Positions 7,341-14,904 of a DNA stretch of 25,244 nucleotides are shown here, one piece after another (the stretch's first letter is position 1; each line of letters begins with the position of its first letter). The notes under the pieces were generated by a model, which did no database searches, was not told the origin of the DNA, and saw only the letters and a program-made list of their open reading frames with translations. The translations under genes were made by a program, and so were the position numbers. The DNA comes from DAOTZU01 sp034433995 (lineage in GTDB: Bacteria > Chloroflexota > Anaerolineae > UBA1429), in assembly GCA_034433995.1 (NCBI GenBank), contig DAOTZU010000026.1, positions 1 to 25,244 of the forward strand, given 5' to 3'.

Positions 7341-8099
7341 TCAGCGGCGCACAGGCACACCCCGCTCGGCCAGATAGTCTTTGACTTGGTGCACACTCAC
7401 TTCACGAAAATGGAACAATGAGGCCGCCAAGGCCGCGCTGGCCTGGCCCAGGGTGAGGGCCTCGTAAAAATGTTCCAGCTTGCCCGCCCCGCCGGAGGCG
7501 ATGACGGGGATGGACACCGCCTCGGCGACGGCGCGGGTGAGGGGGATATCGTAGCCATCCTTGGTGCCATCGCGATCCATGCTGGTGAGGAGGATCTCGC
7601 CGGCGCCGCGGTCCTCGGCCTCCTTGGCCCACTCCACGGCGTCGCGGCCGGTGGGGATGCGCCCGCCGTTGATGTACACCTGCCAGTGGCCATCGGCCTC
7701 GCGCTTGGCATCGATGGCCACGACGATGCATTGGGAACCGAACCGCTTGGCTCCCTCGTTGATCAGCTCCGGTGTGCGGATGGCGGCGCTGTTGATGGAG
7801 GTCTTGTCGGCCCCGGCCAACAAGATCTGGCGCAGATCCTCCACGGTGCGCAGGCCGCCGCCCACGGTAAAGGGGATGTTGATGGCATCGGCCACCCGCC
7901 GCACCATCTCCACCACGATCTGGCGCTTTTCGTGGGAAGCGGTGATATCCAAAAAGACCAGTTCGTCGGCCCGCTCCTGGCTATAAATCGTCGCCTGCTC
8001 CACCGGATCGCCGGCATCGCGCAATTGCAGAAAATTGATCCCCTTGACGACGCGCCCGTTCATCACGTCCAAACAGGGAATGATGCGCTTGGCCAACAT
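7341..8099 (-). CDS. hisF: Imidazole glycerol phosphate synthase, cyclase subunit
   Basis: HisF is the (beta/alpha)8-barrel subunit that takes ammonia from HisH and converts PRFAR to imidazole glycerol phosphate and AICAR. The 252-residue protein begins MLAKRIIPCLDV with catalytic Asp11, and the second catalytic Asp130 falls in VVAIDAKR, both at the canonical numbers. Phosphate-binding glycine motifs TVGGGLRTVED and VIASGGAG are present, as is SMDRDGTKDGYD. The start at 8099 gives the family N-terminus; the longer frame to 8225 reads through a hairpin repeat (product containing NHGDTEITE), a known type of spurious extension. A ribosome site GAGGGGGAAC precedes the ATG. Confidence 0.97.
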   Translation of the reverse strand: MLAKRIIPCLDVMNGRVVKGINFLQLRDAGDPVEQATIYSQERADELVFLDITASHEKRQIVVEMVRRVADAINIPFTVGGGLRTVEDLRQILLAGADKTSINSAAIRTPELINEGAKRFGSQCIVVAIDAKREADGHWQVYINGGRIPTGRDAVEWAKEAEDRGAGEILLTSMDRDGTKDGYDIPLTRAVAEAVSIPVIASGGAGKLEHFYEALTLGQASAALAASLFHFREVSVHQVKDYLAERGVPVRR

Positions 8100-8137
8100 G
8101 GTTCGTTCCCCCTCCTCAAAAGAAACAAACACACAAG

Positions 8138-8196
<59 letters not shown>

Positions 8197-8215
8197 TATA
8201 TCGGCAAGCGGTGCA

Positions 8216-8962
8216 TCAAGGGCAATCGCTAATCCCTTGGGCCACCTGCAGCGCCTGAGGCAGCCGGATCGCCCCGCGATACAGGGCCATCCCGATGATG
8301 ACGCCCTCGATCCCCACAGATTCATGCTGTTTCAGCGAACGTAAATCCTCCAGCGTCGCCACGCCGCCGGAGGCGATGACGGCCAGGCCCGTGGCCCGGG
8401 CCAGGTGCGCCGTGGCCTCCACATTGACGCCCCTCAATGTGCCATCGCGGCCGATATCGGTGTAAACGATGCGCCGCACGCCCAGATCCCCCATGGCGCG
8501 GGCCAGGGTCAGCGCATCCACCGTGGCGGTCTCTTGCCAACCACGGATGGCCACCAGGCCCTCGCGGGCGTCTATCCCCACACAGACCTGCTCCGCCCCG
8601 TAACGGCTCACCGCCTCTTGCACGATTTCGGGCTGTTCCACCGCCACCGTGCCCAGGATGACGCGGCGCACCCCCAACTCCAACAGCCGCTCCACATCGT
8701 CCAGGCTGCGCACGCCGCCGCCGAATTGGACGGGCAGCTCCACAGCGGCCAAGATCCGCTCCAACGCGGCCAGGTTCTCTGCGCCGGCGCGGCCCAAGGC
8801 GCCGTCGAGGTTGACCACATGCAACCATGTAGCCCCCTCCTCCGCCCAGCGCCGGGCCGCCTCGACGGGATCGGCGGCAAAGACGGTCTCGGCGGCGAAA
8901 TCTCCCTGCAGCAGGCGCACGCAGCGCCCATTGCGGAGGTCAATGGCCGGATAGACGATCAT
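8216..8962 (-). CDS. hisA: ProFAR isomerase (phosphoribosylformimino-AICAR ribotide isomerase)
   Basis: HisA carries out the Amadori rearrangement of ProFAR to PRFAR, the fourth step of histidine synthesis. The 248-residue (beta/alpha)8 protein begins MIVYPAIDLRNGRCVRLLQGD with catalytic Asp8; the second-half motif YTDIGRDGTLRGVN (about residues 168-180) carries the other catalytic Asp, and phosphate-binding glycines occur in FGGGVRS and VIASGGVAT. Length is typical (about 240-250). The ATG at 8962 lies one base after the hisH stop, so upstream in-frame sequence belongs to hisH. A dual HisA/PriA role for tryptophan synthesis cannot be excluded from sequence alone. Confidence 0.96.
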   Translation of the reverse strand: MIVYPAIDLRNGRCVRLLQGDFAAETVFAADPVEAARRWAEEGATWLHVVNLDGALGRAGAENLAALERILAAVELPVQFGGGVRSLDDVERLLELGVRRVILGTVAVEQPEIVQEAVSRYGAEQVCVGIDAREGLVAIRGWQETATVDALTLARAMGDLGVRRIVYTDIGRDGTLRGVNVEATAHLARATGLAVIASGGVATLEDLRSLKQHESVGIEGVIIGMALYRGAIRLPQALQVAQGISDCP

Positions 8963-8963
8963 C

Positions 8964-9581
8964 TCAGCCCCCCAACAGCCCGGCCAGACGGGCGAAATTG
9001 CGCAAGAGGCGCTCGCCCACATCTTGGCTCTTCTCCGGGTGAAACTGGATGGCGTAGAGATTGTCTTGGGCCACGGCCGAGACGAACTCGAGGCCATACT
9101 CTGTCGTCGCCGCGATGACGGAGGCGTCTGTGGGAGCCACGTAAAACGAGTGGACAAAGTAGGCGTAACTGCCATCGGGGATGCCTTGCCACAAGGGAAT
9201 GGCGCGCGTTTGCTGGATCTGGTTCCACCCCATATGGGGCACCCTCAGCCCCGGCGGGAAGCGGCGCACCCGCCCCGCCAAGAGACCCAGCCCCCGGTGT
9301 TCGCCCAGCTCCTCGCTGGCCTCAAAGAGGAGCTGTAGCCCCAGACAGATCCCCAAAAAGGGCACGCCGGCGCGCAAGGCCGCCACCAAGCTCTCCTCCA
9401 GCCCCAAAGCGCGCAGGGCGTTGATGCCATCGCCAAAGGCGCCCACGCCGGGCAGCACCAAGGCCGTGGCCCGGCGGATGTCCCGCGCCTCGGCGGTCAC
9501 CTCCGCGGCCACGCCCAGGCGGCGAAAGGCCATCAGCACATTGCGCAGATTGCCGGCGCCGTAATCCACAATGGTGAGCAT
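8964..9581 (-). CDS. hisH: Imidazole glycerol phosphate synthase, glutaminase subunit
   Basis: HisH is the class I glutamine amidotransferase that feeds ammonia into HisF. The 205-residue protein has the full triad: Cys79 in FLGICLGLQLLFE, His181 and Glu183 in AIQFHPEKS, and the oxyanion strand PGVGAFGDG near residue 44. It begins MLTIVDYGAGNLRNV, as is typical. The start at 9581 follows the hisB stop by one base; the in-frame extension to 9782 is antisense-like translation of hisB sequence. hisA follows after one base, so hisB-hisH-hisA are tightly linked, placing the two synthase subunits two genes apart (hisH, hisA, hisF). Confidence 0.97.
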   Translation of the reverse strand: MLTIVDYGAGNLRNVLMAFRRLGVAAEVTAEARDIRRATALVLPGVGAFGDGINALRALGLEESLVAALRAGVPFLGICLGLQLLFEASEELGEHRGLGLLAGRVRRFPPGLRVPHMGWNQIQQTRAIPLWQGIPDGSYAYFVHSFYVAPTDASVIAATTEYGLEFVSAVAQDNLYAIQFHPEKSQDVGERLLRNFARLAGLLGG

Positions 9582-9582
9582 C

Positions 9583-10182
9583 CTACAACGTCCCTTTGGT
9601 AGAGGGGATGGCGGCGCGGCGCGGGTCGCGGGCCACGGCCTGGCCCAGGGCGCGCCCCAGCCCCTTAAAGATCGCCTCGATGATGTGGTGGGTGTTTTGG
9701 CCGGCCAGCAAGCGCACATGCAAGGTGAGGCCGGCGTTGTGGGCCAAGGCGCGCAGGAACTCGGGCACCAATTCGGTATCAAAGGTGCCCACCCTGGCGG
9801 CGGGCAGGTTCACCTCATAAACCAGGAGCCCCCGCCCAGAGAGATCCAAAGCCACCAAGACCAGCGCTTCGTCCATGGGCAAAAGCTGGCTGCCGTAACG
9901 GGCCAGGCCCGCCTTATCGCCCACGGCCTGTTGCAGGGCCTGGCCGAAAACGATGCCGATATCCTCCACGGAATGATGGTCATCCACTTGGGTATCGCCT
10001 TGGCAAGAGAGCTCCAGGTCGAACAAGCCGTGGAGCGCCACATGGCTCAACATGTGGTCGAGGAAGGGGACGCCGCTGGCTATGTGGTGCTGCCCCGCGC
10101 CGTCGAGGTTCAGGTGCAGGCGGATATCGGTCTCGTTGGTCCGGCGAAGGATCTCGGCGATGCGCTCAGCGGCCATCATCAC
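9583..10182 (-). CDS. hisB: Imidazoleglycerol-phosphate dehydratase
   Basis: HisB dehydrates imidazole glycerol phosphate to imidazole acetol phosphate using a manganese cluster. The 199-residue protein is the monofunctional form, without the HAD phosphatase domain found in enterobacterial HisB. The internal duplication is visible: GVPFLDHMLSHVALHG and DDHHSVEDIGIVFG in the first half, AHNAGLTLHVRLLAGQNTHHIIEAIFKG in the second, supplying the His/Glu ligands. The start at 10182 (MMMAAER) overlaps hisC by 17 bases; the second and third Met codons are equally possible starts. The absence of a phosphatase domain is why a separate histidinol-phosphate phosphatase is needed. Confidence 0.97.
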   Translation of the reverse strand: MMMAAERIAEILRRTNETDIRLHLNLDGAGQHHIASGVPFLDHMLSHVALHGLFDLELSCQGDTQVDDHHSVEDIGIVFGQALQQAVGDKAGLARYGSQLLPMDEALVLVALDLSGRGLLVYEVNLPAARVGTFDTELVPEFLRALAHNAGLTLHVRLLAGQNTHHIIEAIFKGLGRALGQAVARDPRRAAIPSTKGTL

Positions 10183-11314
10183 CCTCCTTGTGTTCCAGGG
10201 CGCGCAACACCATCAACAGCGCCTCATCCTGCATGGGCGTGCCCACCGAGATGCGCAAACAATCCTGCAGGCGAGGATCGCCAAAGTAGCGCAGGATGAT
10301 CCCTCGCCGCTCCATGGCTTGGCGGATGGTCTCCACCGGCAACCCTTGGGCGCGGCAAAGGATGTAATTGGCCTGGCTATCATAGACGCGCAAAAAGGGG
10401 AATTCCCGCAGCTTCTCCAACAGGCGCTGGCGCTCGGCCACGATTTTGCCGATGTGCACCTTGGCCTCCGCCAGGTCCTCCAAGGTGGCCAAGGCGGCCG
10501 CCTGGGCGGCCCCGTTGACATTGTAAGGGGATTTGAGCCGCCATAGGGCGCCCATGAGCGCTTGAGGAAAGACGCCATAGCCCACCCGCAACCCGGCCAG
10601 CCCGGCCCATTTGCTGAAGGTGCGCAGCACGATCAAGTTCTCCCGCTCGGCCACCAGGCCCACCCGCGAGGCACCGGCGAATTCCACATAGGCCTCGTCC
10701 AACACCACCAACAGGGGCAAGGCCAAAAGCCTCTCCAGGTCTGCCTCGGGGAGGAGTTGGCCATCGGGGTTGTTGGGCGAGGCCAGGAAGAGGATCCGCG
10801 GGCGCGGGTCGGCGCGGCAGCGCTCCTCGATGGCCTCCACGGGCACGCGCCAGGCCTCATCCCTGGGGAGCTCCAGCACCTCCAGGTCGTTGGTGGTGGC
10901 ATAGAACTGGTACATGCCAAAAGTGGGCGGACAGTTGATCACCTGGCCGATCCCGCCCCCCGCCGGCCCCGGCCTGAAGAGGCGCAGGATGAGGTCAATC
11001 AGCTCATCGGAGCCGTTGCCCACCAGGATCTGCGCGGGATCCACCCCCAGATACTTGCCCAGGGCTTGGCGCAGCCGGCGGCTCACCGGGTCGGGGTAGC
11101 GATGGTATTGGGCATAGCCGGCCAGGACCGCCAAGGTGTGCTTGGTGGGGCCGTAGGGGTTCTCGTTGGCGTCCAACTTGATGAGCTGGCCCACCGGCAA
11201 CCCCAGGCGGGCGGCCACCTCCTCCAGCGGCTCAGGGGCGTATTCTTGCAATCCCCGGACGCGCCCCCCGATGCATGCGGCCACATTGAGCGGCGAAAGG
11301 GCGGTCTCACTCAT
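10166..11314 (-). CDS. hisC: Histidinol-phosphate aminotransferase
   Basis: HisC transfers the amino group from glutamate to imidazole acetol phosphate, a PLP-dependent step. The 382-residue class I/II aminotransferase shows LDANENPYGP near residue 47, YPDPVSRRLRQAL near 73, VGNGSDELIDL near 98 (PLP phosphate side), SPNNPDGQLL near 179, LDEAYVEFAG near 205 and the PLP Lys235 in RTFSKWAGLAGLRVGYG. A C-terminal LRISVGTPMQDEALL carries the substrate-carboxylate Arg. Length is slightly over the usual 350-370, mainly from an N-terminal extension. Its ATG overlaps the hisD stop by four bases and its 3' end overlaps hisB by 17. Confidence 0.96.
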   Translation of the reverse strand: MSETALSPLNVAACIGGRVRGLQEYAPEPLEEVAARLGLPVGQLIKLDANENPYGPTKHTLAVLAGYAQYHRYPDPVSRRLRQALGKYLGVDPAQILVGNGSDELIDLILRLFRPGPAGGGIGQVINCPPTFGMYQFYATTNDLEVLELPRDEAWRVPVEAIEERCRADPRPRILFLASPNNPDGQLLPEADLERLLALPLLVVLDEAYVEFAGASRVGLVAERENLIVLRTFSKWAGLAGLRVGYGVFPQALMGALWRLKSPYNVNGAAQAAALATLEDLAEAKVHIGKIVAERQRLLEKLREFPFLRVYDSQANYILCRAQGLPVETIRQAMERRGIILRYFGDPRLQDCLRISVGTPMQDEALLMVLRALEHKEGDDGR

Positions 11315-12660
11315 TGGTTCCCTCCAAGACGCAACCGGATGGCTTGGGCGTGGGCCGTCAGCCCCTCCTCCTCGGCCAGGGTGATGGCCGCCGGGCTAAT
11401 CTTGCGGGCCGTATCTGGACCGATGGCCAACACGCTGGAGATCTTGACAAAATCCCAGACGTTCACCGGCGAGGAAAAGCGCGCCGTCTGGCCGGTGGGC
11501 ATGATGTGGCTGGGGCCGATGACGTAATCACCCAGGGCCTCGGAGGAGAGCTCGCCCAGAAAGATGCCGCCGGCGTTCTGCACCTGGCCCACCAGCGCCC
11601 AAGGATCGGCCACCAGCAGGCAAAGATGCTCCGGGGCGTAGGCGTTGGCCAGCGCCACGGCCTCCTCCAGGTCTTGCACGACCACGATGCCGCCCCGCGC
11701 CCCCAAGGAGGCGCGGATGATCTCCTGCCGCGAAAGGCCGGGGAGCTGGCGCTCCACCTCCTCACGCACCCGCAAGGCCAATTTTTCCGAGGGGGTGAGG
11801 AGTAGGGCCGTGGCCAAAGGATCGTGCTCGGCCTGGGCCAAAAGGTCGCCGGCCACGAAAGCGGGGTTGGCCGTGTCGTCGGCGATGAGCAAGGTCTCGG
11901 TTGGTCCGGGGAGCTGGTCAATATCCACGCTGCCATAGACCCGTCGTTTGGCCAGGACGACGAAAATATTCCCCGGCCCCAGGATTTTATCCACCCTGGG
12001 CACCGATGCCGTGCCATAGGCCAGGGCACCGATGGCTTGGGCGCCGCCCATGGCATAGATTTCCCGCACGCCGGCCACCCGGGCTGCGGCCAAGATGGTG
12101 TCGTTCAACGCGCCGTTATGGGGCGGGGTCGCCACCACCACCTCCGGCACGCCGGCCACCTTGGCCGGGATGGCCGCCATGAGGAGTGACGAGGGATAGG
12201 GCGCCCTCCCGTGGGGCGCATAGATGCCCACCCGCCGCAAGGGGCGCACCATCTGCCCCAGGGCGCCGCCATCCTCATCCCATTCCAACCAGGATCGGCA
12301 CGGTTGGCGCCGATGAAAGGCCTCGATGCGCTGGGCGGCCAGCTCCAACGCCTGGCGCAGGGCCGGCGAGGTGTGTTGCCAGGCCAACTCGATCCGCTCC
12401 TGGGGCACGCGCAGGTCTTGCAGCTCGGTGCCATCCAAAAGGCGCGTGTAACGACGCACCGCCGCGTCCCCCTCAGCCTTGACCTCGGCCAGGATGCGGG
12501 CCACCACCTGGTCAGGGGTCAACGGTTGGCCGAAAAGCTGTTCGATCTGGCGTTGGAGCGCGGGCGAGGCCTCGTATTCCTCCAAGGCCTGGCGATGCAA
12601 CACAGTGCGTTGGGCCTCCGCCGCGCCATAGACGATGGGCAGAACGCTCTCTTGGCTCAT
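11311..12660 (-). CDS. hisD: Histidinol dehydrogenase
   Basis: HisD oxidises L-histidinol to L-histidine in two NAD-dependent steps. The 449-residue protein carries the family signature region from VDKILGPGNIFVVLAKRRVYGSVDIDQLPGPTE onward, the zinc-binding Gln and His in DLLAQAEHDPLA, and the catalytic Glu-His pair in NAYAPEHLCLL. A GEL-x-EALGDYVIGPSHIMPTGQTARFSSP segment near the C-terminus supplies further substrate and zinc ligands. Length is close to the usual 430. The ATG at 12660 overlaps the hisG stop by four bases. It is the last step of the pathway but the third gene of the operon. Confidence 0.97.
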   Translation of the reverse strand: MSQESVLPIVYGAAEAQRTVLHRQALEEYEASPALQRQIEQLFGQPLTPDQVVARILAEVKAEGDAAVRRYTRLLDGTELQDLRVPQERIELAWQHTSPALRQALELAAQRIEAFHRRQPCRSWLEWDEDGGALGQMVRPLRRVGIYAPHGRAPYPSSLLMAAIPAKVAGVPEVVVATPPHNGALNDTILAAARVAGVREIYAMGGAQAIGALAYGTASVPRVDKILGPGNIFVVLAKRRVYGSVDIDQLPGPTETLLIADDTANPAFVAGDLLAQAEHDPLATALLLTPSEKLALRVREEVERQLPGLSRQEIIRASLGARGGIVVVQDLEEAVALANAYAPEHLCLLVADPWALVGQVQNAGGIFLGELSSEALGDYVIGPSHIMPTGQTARFSSPVNVWDFVKISSVLAIGPDTARKISPAAITLAEEEGLTAHAQAIRLRLGGNQ

Positions 12661-13319
12661 GAATCCCGCTCCTGTTCGGCGCGCCGGGCCACCTCGGCCG
12701 CCAACTTGCCGATGAGATCTTGAATGGGACGGAACTTGACCTTGTGGCTGGCACGGTTGACCACCAACATGGCTTGAGATTCCATGATGGTCTCCAACTC
12801 CACCAAGCCGTTCTCCGCCAAGGTGCGGCCGGTTTGGGTCAGGTCCACCAGAAGATCGGCCAGGCCCACGGCGGGGGCCAGCTCGATGGAGCCGCTCAAA
12901 GGGATGATCTCGGCGGAGAGGCCTTGGCGCTGCACATATTCCCGCGCCAGGCGGGGATACTTGGTGGCCACCCGCAGATTGCTCTGCAGGCGCAGGTTCA
13001 TCCCTTTGGCGGCGGGCGGCCCGGCCAGGACGAGGCGGCAGCGCCCCAGGCCAAGCCCCAAAGGCTCGTAAAGGTCGCTGCCGCCCTCGCGCAGGACGTC
13101 CTCGCCCACGATGCCCACATCCGCCGCGCCGTATTGCACATAGATGGGCACGTCGGCAGGTTTGGCCAGGATGAACCGCAGCGCCCCGCCGGCATCTTCA
13201 AAAACCAACCGGCGGTTGTCATAGACGCTGGGCGAGATGGCATAGCCCACCGCGCGGAATAGCTCCAGCGCCTCCTCTTGCATCCGCCCTTTGGGCAGGG
13301 CGACGATCAGCGGCTCCAT
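12657..13319 (-). CDS. hisG: ATP phosphoribosyltransferase, short form
   Basis: HisG joins ATP to PRPP in the committed step of histidine synthesis. At 220 residues it is the short form (HisGS), lacking the C-terminal histidine-binding domain of the long form, so it needs HisZ for activity and feedback. It begins MEPLIVALPKGRMQEEALELF, contains VQYGAADVGIVGEDVL near residue 61, VATKYPRLAREY near 117 and the PRPP-binding DLLVDLTQTGRTLAENGLVE near 153, all conserved. It overlaps hisZ by 13 bases and hisD by four. Pairing with hisZ immediately upstream agrees with the hetero-octameric complex known for the short form. Confidence 0.97.
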   Translation of the reverse strand: MEPLIVALPKGRMQEEALELFRAVGYAISPSVYDNRRLVFEDAGGALRFILAKPADVPIYVQYGAADVGIVGEDVLREGGSDLYEPLGLGLGRCRLVLAGPPAAKGMNLRLQSNLRVATKYPRLAREYVQRQGLSAEIIPLSGSIELAPAVGLADLLVDLTQTGRTLAENGLVELETIMESQAMLVVNRASHKVKFRPIQDLIGKLAAEVARRAEQERDS

Positions 13320-14569
13320 GAGGCGATCTCCTTTTGCAGCTGCTCACGGGTCAATTCCCGCGCCTCCCCCTCCACGATCAGCCGGTAACCCTCGGCACCG
13401 CAACACATTAACACCCGGCGCGCCCCGCGGGCACGGGCATAGGCCAACAATTCCGGCTCCTGGCGGCCCAACACATCCACCTCCACCCGCAGCCCCCGTG
13501 CCCGCGCCTCGGCGGCCAGGGCGCGGCAAGCGGGGTGGGGGCAACCCCGCATCACCAGGTCGGGGGCGATCTCCACCCGGTGCTCGGTGACCAACATGGC
13601 CCGTTCCACCCCCAGGGCAAAGCCCACGGCGGGCAGATCGGCGCCGAAGCGGCCCACCAGGCCGTCATAACGCCCTCCGCCGCAGATGGGGAACCCCAAC
13701 CCGGCCACATAGCCATGGAAAGTGATGCCCGTGTAATAGGCCATGCTGCGGATCTCCCCCAGATCCAGGATGATCTGCTCGGCCACGCCCTCGGCACGCA
13801 ACAGCTCGTACACGTGACGCAACCGCGCGATGGCCTTGCGCGCCGCGGCGTTGGGCGCGAGCTGTTCCGCCTCGCGCAAGACGCCCTCGTCGCCACAGAG
13901 GTGCGGGATAGCCCGGATCGCCCGCGCCGCCTCGCCGGCGATGCCAAGTTGGTTCAGGGCCGTCTGTAGCTCTACATCGTTCTTGCGGTCAATCACCTGT
14001 TCCAGGGAGCGCAACGCGCCGTTGCTCAAATGGGCGTCCTTCAGGATCGCCTGTAAAAAGGCCACCTGGCCCAGATTGATCTGGAACGGGGCCAATTTGA
14101 GCGCCCGCAAAGCCGCCACCGCCACGGCCAACACCTCGGCATCCGCCTCCGGCCCATCGGCGCCGATGAGTTCGATCCCCGCCTGGGTGAACTCACGCCG
14201 CCAACCCGCCTGAGGCTCCACATAGCGAAAGACGTTGCCGATATAGTAAAAGCGCAACGGCAAGAGTTGATCGTAGAGCTTGGTGCCGACGATGCGCGCC
14301 GTGGGCACCGTCATATCGGGGCGCAGGGCCAGGATATGCCCCTCGCGGTCAAACAGGCGATACATCTCCTCCTTGATTTGTGGGCTGGCCCCGGTGGAGA
14401 GGGTCTCATCGTATTCAAAGGTGGGCGGGATGATGCGCTGATAGCCCCAGCGAGAAAAGGTCTCTTGCAGGATCAGCTCCAGCGCCGTCTTCAAGGCCGC
14501 CTGTTCCAGGACCAGGTCCGTCAAACCGTGGGGCAATTGCCGGCCCAAGGGCACCTCGCGGACAACCAT
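13307..14569 (-). CDS. hisZ: ATP phosphoribosyltransferase regulatory subunit
   Basis: HisZ is a catalytically inactive relative of histidyl-tRNA synthetase that activates short HisG and confers histidine feedback. The 420-residue protein has class II synthetase-like motifs: RWGYQRIIPPTFEY near residue 40, LALRPDMTVPTARIV near 81, FRYVEPQAGWRREFTQAGIELIG (motif 2 region) and the glycine-rich GGGRYDGLVGRFG with VGFALGVERAM (motif 3). Its C-terminal 95 or so residues (RGLRVEVDVLGRQEPELLAYARARGARRVLM) resemble an anticodon-binding-like domain. It is too close to short HisG to be HisRS. The ATG at 14569 has GGGGGTAG just upstream and is preferred over an in-frame ATG at 14590 that lies 10 bases after the attenuator T run without a ribosome site. 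Confidence 0.9.
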   Translation of the reverse strand: MVVREVPLGRQLPHGLTDLVLEQAALKTALELILQETFSRWGYQRIIPPTFEYDETLSTGASPQIKEEMYRLFDREGHILALRPDMTVPTARIVGTKLYDQLLPLRFYYIGNVFRYVEPQAGWRREFTQAGIELIGADGPEADAEVLAVAVAALRALKLAPFQINLGQVAFLQAILKDAHLSNGALRSLEQVIDRKNDVELQTALNQLGIAGEAARAIRAIPHLCGDEGVLREAEQLAPNAAARKAIARLRHVYELLRAEGVAEQIILDLGEIRSMAYYTGITFHGYVAGLGFPICGGGRYDGLVGRFGADLPAVGFALGVERAMLVTEHRVEIAPDLVMRGCPHPACRALAAEARARGLRVEVDVLGRQEPELLAYARARGARRVLMCCGAEGYRLIVEGEARELTREQLQKEIASWSR

Positions 14570-14599
14570 GCTACCCCCGATCGTTTTCATACAGACAAT

Positions 14600-14630
14600 A
14601 AAAAAGACCAGTTCCGAGGAACTAGTCTTT
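14600..14630 (-). terminator. Intrinsic terminator of the his attenuator
   Basis: On the minus strand a 12-13 bp stem (AAAGACTAGTTCC at 14630-14618 with GGAACTGGTCTTT at 14615-14603, one U-G wobble) closes on a very short loop and is followed by T at 14605-14600. It lies 30 bases before the hisZ start and 42 bases after the leader-peptide stop, the position expected for a transcription-attenuation terminator. Confidence 0.9.
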
Positions 14631-14633
14631 CAC

Positions 14634-14676
14634 GGTGAGCACTCTGCCGGGCGGCGTCGCCGCAGAACCGCTCACC
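14634..14676 (-). promoter_or_regulatory. Attenuator hairpin overlapping the leader stop codon
   Basis: On the minus strand GGTGAGC (14676-14670) pairs with GCTCACC (14640-14634), with further GC-rich pairing inside (GCGGC with GCCGC). The leader UGA (14674-14672) is inside the 5' arm, so a ribosome finishing the leader would prevent this hairpin and one stalled at the His codons would allow it. I could not find a simple pairing that makes it exclude the terminator; an alternative 8-bp pairing of 14670-14663 with 14616-14609 (two wobbles) would invade the terminator's 3' arm. Confidence 0.6.
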
Positions 14677-14773
14677 TATAGGCGTGATGATGATGGGCAC
14701 AGACGGGCAGGGCCGGCGCGATGCGGCACCGTAAAAGGATATCCTGCGTGGCGCGTTGCGTATCCCGGTCCAT
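14672..14773 (-). CDS. hisL: Histidine operon leader peptide
   Basis: A 33-codon reading frame starts with ATG at 14773, 20 or so bases after the predicted transcription start, with AGGGGG (14785-14780) as ribosome site. Its end reads VCAHHHHAYR-stop: residues 27-30 are four consecutive His codons (CAT CAT CAT CAC). The stop lies at the foot of a hairpin and 42 bases before a strong intrinsic terminator, and hisZ follows. This is the arrangement of ribosome-mediated his attenuators (enterobacterial hisL has seven His codons): when charged tRNA-His is scarce the ribosome stalls at the His run and read-through into the operon is favoured. The peptide itself probably has no function beyond being translated. 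It resembles hisL by layout only, not sequence. Confidence 0.85.
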   Translation of the reverse strand: MDRDTQRATQDILLRCRIAPALPVCAHHHHAYR

Positions 14774-14800
14774 GACCTGCCCCCTCGTTGTCTCGCCTCG

Positions 14801-14829
14801 ATGATAGCACAAGCCGGCGGCCCTGTCAA
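14801..14829 (-). promoter_or_regulatory. Promoter of the histidine operon
   Basis: On the minus strand TTGACA (14829-14824) and TATCAT (14806-14801) are 17 bases apart, with TGC just before the -10 box (extended -10). The predicted start near 14794 puts the leader-peptide ATG about 21 bases downstream. The -35 box is one base from the -35 box of the divergent promoter at 14831-14859. Confidence 0.8.
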
Positions 14830-14830
14830 C

Positions 14831-14859
14831 TTGACTTTATCCCCCATGCAGGGTACAAT
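14831..14859 (+). promoter_or_regulatory. Promoter of the DUF362/iron-sulfur gene pair
   Basis: TTGACT (14831-14836) and TACAAT (14854-14859) are exactly 17 bases apart. A start near 14866 gives a leader of about 40 bases before the ATG at 14905. It is back to back with the his promoter, the two -35 boxes being separated by a single base (14830). Confidence 0.75.
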
Positions 14860-14904
14860 GAAGACTCAAGATGTCCTGTTCGTAACAAAGAAAGGTGATA
14901 GCCC

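Noticed and set aside
8216..9175. A longer hisA extending into hisH
   Set aside because: The extension is an out-of-frame translation of hisH; MIVYPAIDL at 8962 is the family start.
13307..14590. hisZ starting at the upstream ATG at 14590
   Set aside because: That ATG is 10 bases after the terminator T run and lacks a ribosome site, while ATG 14569 has GGGGGTAG in front.
14587..14847. An 86-residue frame spanning the his leader region in another frame
   Set aside because: It crosses the predicted promoter and terminator and has no ribosome site; the His-rich 33-codon frame fits the regulatory layout.
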